From: DATLBA01 sp035527275 | GTDB lineage: Bacteria > Planctomycetota > Phycisphaerae > FEN-1346 | DNA length: 6,643 nucleotides | Assembly (NCBI GenBank): GCA_035527275.1 | Contig: DATLBA010000114.1 | Span: forward strand, 1 to 6,643 | Direction: 5' to 3' | In this document: one piece after another, positions 1 through 4,567 of the stretch | Layout: each line of letters starts with the position of its first letter | Position numbering within the stretch: position 1 is the first letter of the stretch | The notes under the pieces: generated by a model | What the model saw: only the letters and a program-made list of their open reading frames with translations | Database searches by the model: none | What the model was told of the DNA's origin: nothing | Translations under genes and position numbers: made by a program

Positions 1-72
1 CCCGCCGGACCCACCACCGCCGTCCTCCTCGCTCGGAAACAAGAATGTCCGCCATAGGCTTTTCAAGCCGCA

Positions 73-103
73 GCGCCCGGACCGAACGGTCGGCCTCGGG
101 CGC
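73..103. repeat. Strong interrupted inverted repeat (stem-loop)
   Basis: GCGCCCG at 73-79 is perfectly complementary to CGGGCGC at 97-103. Inside it GACCG (80-84) pairs with CGGTC (87-91), leaving a 5-nt bulge at 92-96. The result is a GC-rich stem of about 11-12 pairs with a very small loop. A smaller hairpin (57-69) lies next to it. Neither strand has a T-run after the stem, so it is not a canonical intrinsic terminator. It could mark the 3' end of a plus-strand gene ending at 57, act as a protein-binding dyad, or belong to a dispersed repeat. The pairing is seen directly and the role is unknown. Confidence 0.5.
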
Positions 104-143
104 GCCAAATCATGCTAGTCCGCCCCCAGGGTCCATGCAAGGG

Positions 144-167
144 AAAAGGGGGCACGACACCTCCCCC
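144..167 (-). terminator. Weak intrinsic terminator candidate after glmS
   Basis: Read on the minus strand, GGGGG (167-163) can pair with CCCCC (152-148) around a 10-nt loop, and four T residues follow at once (147-144). It lies about 130 nt past the glmS stop codon. The stem is only 5 bp and the T-run is short, so termination here is plausible but unproven. No better candidate was found between glmS and the left edge. Confidence 0.3.
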
Positions 168-294
168 AATAAAATTTTGCTATGGAAAACCTGCCGAAAG
201 GGCCGTGTAAGTGCGCTGGTATCGGGGGCTTATGTCGCTTGGGCCTTGCCGGCAGGCGGGCCATGGTCGGCGGACACATCTCAGCCACACCGAC

Positions 295-2127
295 TCACTC
301 CACCGTGACGCTCTTGGCCAGATTCCGCGGCTTATCGACCGCGCAGCCGCGAAGGACGGCCACGTGATACGCCAGCAACTGGAGCGGCACGACGTTGATG
401 ATGGGCTGGAACGGCCCCGGCACGTCCGGCACGGACAAGACGTGGTCGGCCAGGCGGGCGATGTCCTTGTCGCCCTCGGTGGCAACGACGATGGTCTGCC
501 CGCCGCGGCTCTTGACCTCTTCCATGTTCGAGAGGACCTTCTCGTATTGAAGCCCCCGATTGGCCAGGAAGACGACGGGCATCTGCTCGGTAATCAGGGC
601 GATGGGGCCGTGCTTCATCTCGGCGGCGGGCAACCCCCCGGCGTGGACATAACTTATTTCCTTGAGTTTCAGCGCCCCTTCCAGCGCCACCGGATAGTTG
701 TAGCCCCGACCCAGGTAGAGCCAGTTCGGGCAATCCTTGTACTGTGCCGCCACGTCCTTAATCTGTGCGTCGAGTTCGAACACCTGTCGCACCCGGTCGG
801 GAACCTTCTGGAGGCCCTTGATGATCTCGGCGGCCTGGTAAGGGGCCAAATGGCGCCTGCGGCCGAGGAAGAGCGACATCATCACCAGGGCCACCAACTG
901 GCTGGTGAACGCCTTGGTCGAGGCGACGCCGATTTCGGGGCCGGCGTGCAGATATACTCCCCCGTCGGTTTCGCGGGCAATGGTGCTGCCGACGACGTTG
1001 ACGATCCCGAGGGTGAGGGCCCCCTTGAGTTTCGCTTCTCTGACGGCGGCAAGGGTGTCGGCGGTCTCGCCGCTCTGGCTGATGGCGATGAGAACCGTCC
1101 CTTCATCGACGATGGGGTTGCGGTAACGGAACTCGCTGGCGTATTCGACCTCGGTTGGAATCCGCGCGAGGTCCTCGAACAGGTACTCGCCGACCAGCCC
1201 CGCATGCCACGCCGTCCCGCACGCCGTCAGAATCACGCGGCGGGCATGGGTCAGTTGTTTGGCGGCGTCCCGGATGCCCCCTAGGTGGACCTCTCCGGCT
1301 TCGGCGTCCAACCGTCCGCGCATCGTGTCGGCGAGACTGTCCGGCTGCTCCATGATCTCCTTGAGCATGAAGTGTGGGTAGCCCTTCTTCTCAATCTGCT
1401 CGAGAGACCATTCGACCTGCTGGACCTCCTTGTGGGTGGGGACGGCGTCAATGGTGGCGGTTCGAAGGCCGTCGGGGCGGATCGTCGCCATTTCATTGTC
1501 TTCAAGGTAGATAACGTTCGTGGTGTGCTCGATGATGGCGGAGGCATCGCTGGCGACGATGAACTCTTCTTCGCCGACGCCGACGATAAGCGGCGACCCG
1601 TTTCGGGCACAGACAAGAACGTGGGGTTCGTCGGCGTGGATGACGGCAATGCCGTAGGCGCCCCGCACTTCCTGGAGCCCCTTCTGGACCGCCCTCTCAA
1701 GGTTGCCCTCGTAGTAGCGGGCGAACAGATGCGCGAGCACCTCGGTGTCCGTCTCGCTTCGGAACTCGACGCCTTCCTGCTGGAGCAACTGCTTGAGCGC
1801 CGACCAGTTTTCGATGATGCCGTTGTGGACGACGGCAAGTTTCCCCGAGGCGTCGGTGTGGGGATGGGCGTTAACGGCATTCGGCGCACCGTGCGTCGCC
1901 CATCGCGTGTGGGCGATGCCGCGCGTGCCGCGCACGTCCCGGCCTTTCATTTTGGCCTCGAGCGCGGCAATCATGCCCTTGGCCTTGGTGACTACCAGAC
2001 GCCCGTCCGCATCCTGCTGGAGGGCGATGCCGGCCGAGTCGTAGCCGCGGTACTCCAGCCGCTTCAGGCCCTCCATCAGAATCGGATAGGCCTGCTTGTT
2101 GCCCAGGTATCCGATGATCCCGCACAT
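295..2127 (-). CDS. glmS: Glutamine--fructose-6-phosphate aminotransferase (isomerizing), GlmS
   Basis: This cytoplasmic enzyme converts fructose-6-phosphate and glutamine to glucosamine-6-phosphate and glutamate, the entry step to UDP-GlcNAc for peptidoglycan and other envelope polymers. The 610 residues match the usual length (about 609 in E. coli), so it looks complete. The N-terminal class II glutamine amidotransferase domain starts MCGIIGYLG, with Cys2 as nucleophile once Met is removed. It continues with RGYDSAGIA (27-35), HTRWATHG (73-80), HNGIIENW (101-108) and SETDTEVLAHL (124-134). Two SIS sugar-isomerase domains follow: TACGTAWHAG (301-310), ISQSGETADT (349-358) and ASTKAFTSQ (402-410), then ALEGALKLKEISY (481-493), EMKHGP (503-508) and the typical C-terminal tail PRNLAKSVTVE. 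The start is ATG at 2127 with an AAGGA site 7 nt upstream, and it coincides with the essential Cys2. The gene stands alone and is divergent from the 92-residue gene. All recognisable catalytic motifs are present. Confidence 0.98.
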   Translation of the reverse strand: MCGIIGYLGNKQAYPILMEGLKRLEYRGYDSAGIALQQDADGRLVVTKAKGMIAALEAKMKGRDVRGTRGIAHTRWATHGAPNAVNAHPHTDASGKLAVVHNGIIENWSALKQLLQQEGVEFRSETDTEVLAHLFARYYEGNLERAVQKGLQEVRGAYGIAVIHADEPHVLVCARNGSPLIVGVGEEEFIVASDASAIIEHTTNVIYLEDNEMATIRPDGLRTATIDAVPTHKEVQQVEWSLEQIEKKGYPHFMLKEIMEQPDSLADTMRGRLDAEAGEVHLGGIRDAAKQLTHARRVILTACGTAWHAGLVGEYLFEDLARIPTEVEYASEFRYRNPIVDEGTVLIAISQSGETADTLAAVREAKLKGALTLGIVNVVGSTIARETDGGVYLHAGPEIGVASTKAFTSQLVALVMMSLFLGRRRHLAPYQAAEIIKGLQKVPDRVRQVFELDAQIKDVAAQYKDCPNWLYLGRGYNYPVALEGALKLKEISYVHAGGLPAAEMKHGPIALITEQMPVVFLANRGLQYEKVLSNMEEVKSRGGQTIVVATEGDKDIARLADHVLSVPDVPGPFQPIINVVPLQLLAYHVAVLRGCAVDKPRNLAKSVTVE

Positions 2128-2167
2128 CCGCGTGTCCTTTTTTCGGCCCTTGTGACCTTCGTGTGGA

Positions 2168-2248
2168 TTGGCCGCCGACCCCTCGTGGTATCGGCCAACC
2201 GGCGCCCCGCCTTGAGCCCCGGCAGGGCCACCGGCGAAGCCGGAAGCC
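2168..2248 (-). promoter_or_regulatory. Structured glmS 5' leader with two stem-loops
   Basis: Between the proposed glmS promoter and its start codon the leader can form two hairpins. The first (2226-2248) is CCGGC/GCCGG with a 3-nt loop, extended by GGC/GCC across 2-nt internal loops. The second (2168-2198) pairs TTGGCCG with CGGCCAA. It has an alternative, mutually exclusive pairing of its inner strands (CCGA with TCGG). The hairpins are followed by a purine-rich stretch with the ribosome binding site (AAGGA, 2139-2135). The pairing is seen; a regulatory role is inference. I do not see the glmS ribozyme core known from Bacillota. Confidence 0.35.
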
Positions 2249-2259
2249 TCGTGTCACCT

Positions 2260-2289
2260 TTTACAGCATACCGTCCGCCTCGTTGTCAA
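2260..2289 (-). promoter_or_regulatory. Sigma-70-type promoter for glmS
   Basis: On the minus strand a perfect TTGACA -35 box (2289-2284) is followed after 18 nt by TGTAAA (2265-2260), which matches 4 of 6 bases of the -10 consensus. A TATGCT lies nearby but with only 13 nt spacing. Transcription would start near 2253, giving a leader of about 125 nt. This is pattern matching on a single sequence. Confidence 0.5.
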
Positions 2290-2303
2290 ACAAGAACCCC
2301 CCT

Positions 2304-2324
2304 GCGGAGCGCGGAGTGCGGAAT
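2304..2324. repeat. Three tandem copies of a GCGGARY-type heptamer
   Basis: Three consecutive 7-base units read GCGGAGC, GCGGAGT and GCGGAAT. The tract is noncoding, between divergent promoters. Degenerate repeats of this flavour are familiar to me from intergenic DNA of some PVC-group and other large bacterial genomes, where they create spurious predicted peptides. That link is recollection, not a search result. Confidence 0.6.
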
Positions 2325-2520
2325 GAACGGCGAACAGCAACGCCATGTTTAGCCGCATCCCGCCTTCGCAGGCCGCAGCCTTCGGCGGAGAGCCCCGCCT
2401 TTCGTGCCGGGACCAACAGATGGACGTTCTTTGGAAAAACTCAAACGTCGCAGGTATCGCCCCACAAGGCCCCGCCCTGAATTGACACGAAAATCTTGAC
2501 GGCGCACTCGCCTTCCCCTC

Positions 2521-2548
2521 TTGACGCCCCCGCCCCAATGACGATAAT
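2521..2548 (+). promoter_or_regulatory. Sigma-70-type promoter for the 92-residue gene
   Basis: TTGACG (2521-2526) matches 5 of 6 bases of the -35 consensus. It is separated by 16 nt from GATAAT (2543-2548), which matches 5 of 6 of the -10 consensus. Transcription would start near 2555, leaving a leader of about 23 nt before the ATG at 2578. Confidence 0.55.
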
Positions 2549-2577
2549 AGTGTATGTGGGGATGGTGCGAGTAAACG

Positions 2578-2856
2578 ATGGATACCGAGAAACGCGAAAA
2601 ACAGGATAAAAAGGCCTTCCTGTTCGGCGTGGGGCTTGATAACGACGACGGCCACATGCGCTATACGCGCGGCTCGAACTTCCACCTGGTCGGCGGCAGC
2701 GAGGACACCCACGGCGTGATGCAGGAAAAGGCCGTCAAGTTCAACGAGAAACTCGATGATCGCGGCAAGCGTCTCGAGGACATCTCGCGCACCGAGTTCC
2801 GCGATATCGCCCACGAGATCGGCCTCTCGGACAAGAACCTGCCCGACCCCTCTTAG
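2578..2856 (+). CDS. Small hydrophilic conserved-looking protein of unknown function (92 aa)
   Basis: I do not recognise a named family. The 92-residue product is hydrophilic and charged, with no signal peptide or membrane helix, so it is probably cytoplasmic. It has a Lys/Glu/Asp-rich start (1-12). A central segment, GVGLDNDDGH (17-26) followed by YTRGSNFHLVGGSEDTHG, looks constrained (Gly, Asp, His). The C-terminal half (about 47-85) is predicted helical and includes KFNEKLDDRGKRLEDISRTEF. There are no Cys residues. The start is ATG at 2578, downstream of a good promoter, but Shine-Dalgarno pairing is weak: GGGGA ends about 15 nt upstream. Reasons to call it real are the promoter, the ordered composition and lack of a competing gene. 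It is divergent from glmS and separated from the membrane genes by its own 3' region. I have a faint impression of similar short proteins in Planctomycetota, which a database search should test. Confidence 0.75.
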   Translation: MDTEKREKQDKKAFLFGVGLDNDDGHMRYTRGSNFHLVGGSEDTHGVMQEKAVKFNEKLDDRGKRLEDISRTEFRDIAHEIGLSDKNLPDPS

Positions 2857-2879
2857 GGCCTGCCTTTCGTCATTCCCGA

Positions 2880-2917
2880 TCTGCGTTCGATGTTGGACGC
2901 TCTGTGTTTGATGTGTG
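2880..2917. repeat. Two degenerate direct repeats with a 21-bp period
   Basis: TCTGCGTTCGATGTTGG (2880-2896) and TCTGTGTTTGATGTGTG (2901-2917) match at 13 of 17 positions, with starts 21 bp apart. Translated on the minus strand the period is seven residues (TSNTERP then TSNADRE). Such TSN-type heptad peptides are, to my recollection, spurious translations of dispersed intergenic repeats in some large bacterial genomes. The repeat lies between the stop of the 92-residue gene and the promoter of the membrane pair. It is treated here as noncoding. Confidence 0.55.
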
Positions 2918-2981
2918 CCCCATCCTGTTGCACACGCGGAATCTGAACGGCAAGCGGCACGCCGTCGTGAAGCAAAATCGG

Positions 2982-3010
2982 TTGACCCCTCGCGCCCGAC
3001 GTGCTTGAAT
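2982..3010 (+). promoter_or_regulatory. Sigma-70-type promoter for the membrane-protein pair
   Basis: TTGACC (2982-2987; 5 of 6 matches) and TTGAAT (3005-3010; 4 of 6) are spaced by exactly 17 nt. Transcription would start near 3017, about 42 nt before the ATG at 3059. It supports the later start codon for the first membrane gene, because the longer open frame beginning at GTG 2915 would run through this promoter. Confidence 0.45.
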
Positions 3011-3058
3011 AGGTTGCTCCCGATCGGCGAGAGCGAACGGCGGCGGAAGGGGGACAGG

Positions 3059-3781
3059 ATGCTCGCTGCAACGGCCGGTGAACTGAGACTCGTTATCCCG
3101 GTCTGGGGGAGCGCCCTTCTCGGGCTGCTGGGCCTCGCCTATTTGGTTTTCGGCGGCCGCTGGCCCCGCGTCTTCGACGTCCTGAGCCTGACGGTTATCG
3201 GGTGCGGCGTCGGGCTGATGGCGTCTCCGCTTCTGCCGGCGCCTCAATGGCTGGTGATTGTGGCGTCGGGAATCGTAGCGGGCGGCTTGGGTGCGTTTTT
3301 CCGAACCGTTCTCCACGCGGTGCTGGCGGCGATTGTGACGGCGGCGGTCCTGGCCCACTTGGCGGCCCTGGCCGTCGGGCCGGACGGCTTCGCCTCGTAC
3401 CTGTTCTTCGAGAAATACGGCCGGCTGGTGCCGGGGCCGAATCTGAAGTGCGACCCGGTCCTGGCGGCGGGTCTGGTCGGCCTCGTCCTGGGGGCGGCCC
3501 TTGCCGTCACGCGATTCAAATTCAGCGAACGGTTCCTGACGAGCGCCCAAGGGGCGGCGCTGCTTCTGGTGGCCGGGGCGGAGGTGGTTTCGCAATACTA
3601 CGGCCCAGAGCGGTTGTCCCTGGCGGAATCGTACCCCCTAACGCTGGCGGCAGCGTGGGTGTGTCTCGTGGGAGTTGGCTTGGTTGTGCAGGCAGCGTTG
3701 GGGCCGCGGCCCGCCTCAGGCGGGTCGCGGGAAGCGCCGGAACCCCTCTCGCCCCGACAGGGCCGCTCGCCGAAAGGATAG
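3059..3781 (+). CDS. Seven-helix membrane protein, TMEM198/DUF4203-like (first of a pair)
   Basis: The 240-residue product is a multi-spanning inner-membrane protein of unknown function. Hydrophobic segments lie at about 12-31, 39-58, 64-81, 84-105, 134-151, 158-178 and 193-213. A 28-residue polar loop follows helix 4, and the Pro/Ser/Arg-rich tail (214-240) is probably disordered. No catalytic motif is seen. The Gly pattern FG (31-32) then Gly at 48, 50 and 52, and the helix arrangement, resemble the TM7S3/TM198-like domain; this is by eye only. The frame is open from GTG 2915, but ATG 3059 is chosen. It has a strong site (GGAAGGGGG, 5 nt spacing), lies after a promoter, and begins the hydrophobic part; upstream residues are unlike protein sequence. 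The stop is 3 nt before the next start, and the last codons contain that gene's ribosome binding site, so the two genes are probably co-translated. Confidence 0.8.
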   Translation: MLAATAGELRLVIPVWGSALLGLLGLAYLVFGGRWPRVFDVLSLTVIGCGVGLMASPLLPAPQWLVIVASGIVAGGLGAFFRTVLHAVLAAIVTAAVLAHLAALAVGPDGFASYLFFEKYGRLVPGPNLKCDPVLAAGLVGLVLGAALAVTRFKFSERFLTSAQGAALLLVAGAEVVSQYYGPERLSLAESYPLTLAAAWVCLVGVGLVVQAALGPRPASGGSREAPEPLSPRQGRSPKG

Positions 3782-3784
3782 ACC

Positions 3785-4459
3785 ATGCTTGGCCCGTTGG
3801 AACAGCAGTCGGCGCTCGAGGAGGCATACAAGGCCGCCGCCGAGGCCGTCGAAACCTTTCCGGCCCTGCTTGGTCAATTGGAGTGGTGGCAGGCGACGCC
3901 CTTGATTCCGGTGGGCCTTGTGAGCCTCCTGTACGGCCTGAAGTTGTTCAAGGGAATGGTGGTGGTGTATGCGGCGATGGCGGGCGTCTTGGTCGGGCGT
4001 CTGGCGGCGGCGTGGCTGGAGTTGAATCCGGCGGTCGGCATGATCGGCGGCGCGGTGGTTCTCGGGCTCCTTGCCTGGCCGCTTTTTAAGGTGGCGGTCA
4101 CCGTTTTCGGCGGGATCGCCGGCGGCCTTCTCGGAGCGATGCTCGTCTTCTGGAAGGAGGAGCCGGTTTACGTGCTCATCGCGGGCGGCATCGGCTTGGT
4201 GGTGGGCTGTGTCCTCGCGTTGTTCGTGTTCCGAGCAGTGGTTGTCTTCATGACGTCCCTCATCGGCGCCCTGCTCGTGGTCCTCGGCGTGGTGGGCCTG
4301 GTGACGGCCGTCCCAAACGTGCACGATGCGGTCATCTCGGGAATCGAAGCAAGGCGGTATCTTCTTCCGGTTCTGGTGGGCGTGCCGGCCGTCATCGGTG
4401 CCATTTACCAATCGCACCGGATGGAGATGGAAGAGAAGAAGCGGGGCAGGAAGAAGTGA
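3785..4459 (+). CDS. Seven-helix membrane protein, TMEM198/DUF4203-like (second of a pair)
   Basis: The 224-residue product is a multi-spanning inner-membrane protein of unknown function. An amphipathic acidic N-terminus (1-37) precedes hydrophobic segments at about 39-55, 57-76, 83-100, 103-123, 127-148, 151-175 and 192-209. The lysine-rich tail (EEKKRGRKK) suggests a cytoplasmic C-terminus. SLLYGLKLFKGMVVVYAAMA (47-66) and the following Gly-spaced helices are what make me propose the TM7S3/TM198-like fold (DUF4203); the assignment is by eye. The register YG (50-51), Gly67 and Gly71 matches FG (31-32), Gly48 and Gly52 of the preceding protein without gaps, so the two look paralogous. The start is ATG 3785 with AAAGGA 6 nt upstream, inside the last codons of the upstream gene. 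It is followed by two hairpins that may end the transcript. Confidence 0.82.
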   Translation: MLGPLEQQSALEEAYKAAAEAVETFPALLGQLEWWQATPLIPVGLVSLLYGLKLFKGMVVVYAAMAGVLVGRLAAAWLELNPAVGMIGGAVVLGLLAWPLFKVAVTVFGGIAGGLLGAMLVFWKEEPVYVLIAGGIGLVVGCVLALFVFRAVVVFMTSLIGALLVVLGVVGLVTAVPNVHDAVISGIEARRYLLPVLVGVPAVIGAIYQSHRMEMEEKKRGRKK

Positions 4460-4474
4460 GGTCCCCGGGCCCTG

Positions 4475-4531
4475 TCTGAAACGTCAAATTTCAGATTCCC
4501 CTGCGCTCCGCCGTCCTGAAACCGCTTTCAG
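4475..4531. terminator. Two hairpins sharing a CTGAAA/TTTCAG stem between convergent genes
   Basis: Hairpin 1 pairs TCTGAAA (4475-4481) with TTTCAGA (4489-4495) around a 7-nt loop. Hairpin 2 pairs CTGAAA (4516-4521) with TTTCAG (4526-4531) around a CCGC tetraloop. They lie in the 108-bp gap between the stop codons of the membrane gene (plus) and recJ (minus), where a bidirectional terminator is expected. Neither is followed by a long T-run, so factor-independent termination would be weak. ACCGCTTTCA at 4521-4530 recurs exactly at 4561-4570, over the recJ stop codon. The symmetry is seen; the terminator role is inferred from position. Confidence 0.45.
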
Positions 4532-4567
4532 AGCCAGCGATAGATAACTGCAACGGGGCCACCGCTT

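Larger units (their letters stand above)
1..294. other. Intergenic region downstream of glmS, no supported gene
   Basis: I see no convincing gene here. The left edge is ambiguous. On the plus strand one frame reads from the edge to a TAG at 55-57 and could be the last 18 codons of a gene convergent with glmS. On the minus strand an ATG at 55-53 opens a frame that runs off the edge, but it lacks a clear ribosome binding site. A small hairpin (GGCTT/AAGCC, 57-69) and a much stronger one (73-103) follow. An AT-rich patch lies at 168-179. A weak dyad (GTCGG 266-270 with CCGAC 290-294) abuts the glmS stop codon but has no T-run. No tRNA or other structured RNA was recognised. Confidence 0.5.
2128..2577. 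other. Divergent intergenic region between glmS and the 92-residue gene
   Basis: This 450-bp stretch has no supported gene. From left to right it holds the glmS ribosome binding site and leader hairpins, the glmS promoter, a heptanucleotide repeat (2304-2324), and a GC-rich dyad. In the dyad, CCGCC (2360-2364) pairs with GGCGG (2384-2388) around an inner AGGC/GCCT hairpin. It ends with a purine/AT-richer stretch near 2420-2500 and the plus-strand promoter. Three TTGAC sequences occur on the plus strand at 2482, 2496 and 2521, but only the last has a good -10 partner. Short open frames here overlap the repeats and lack ribosome binding sites. Confidence 0.6.

Noticed and set aside
45..308. 87-codon plus-strand open frame downstream of glmS
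   Set aside because: Its composition looks unlike protein, it has no ribosome binding site, it crosses the 73-103 stem-loop and it overlaps the glmS 3' end.
2128..2290. A glmS ribozyme/riboswitch in the glmS leader
   Set aside because: I could not find the conserved core expected of the Bacillota ribozyme, and the hairpins present do not resemble its layout.
211..2352. Two long plus-strand open frames (357 and 355 codons) running almost end to end antisense to glmS
   Set aside because: They mirror the high-GC codon phase of glmS, lack ribosome binding sites and show no recognisable protein features, whereas the minus strand encodes an unmistakable GlmS. The same applies to frames antisense to recJ.
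2482..2526. Three plus-strand TTGAC boxes as an array of promoters or operator repeats
   Set aside because: Only the one at 2521 has a -10 box at proper spacing. The others have no partner, and the intervals (14 and 25 bp) are irregular.
2915..3058. GTG-initiated N-terminal extension of the first membrane protein
   Set aside because: It is Arg/Pro-rich, begins inside the 21-bp repeat and runs through the likely promoter. ATG 3059 has a strong ribosome binding site and directly precedes the first helix.
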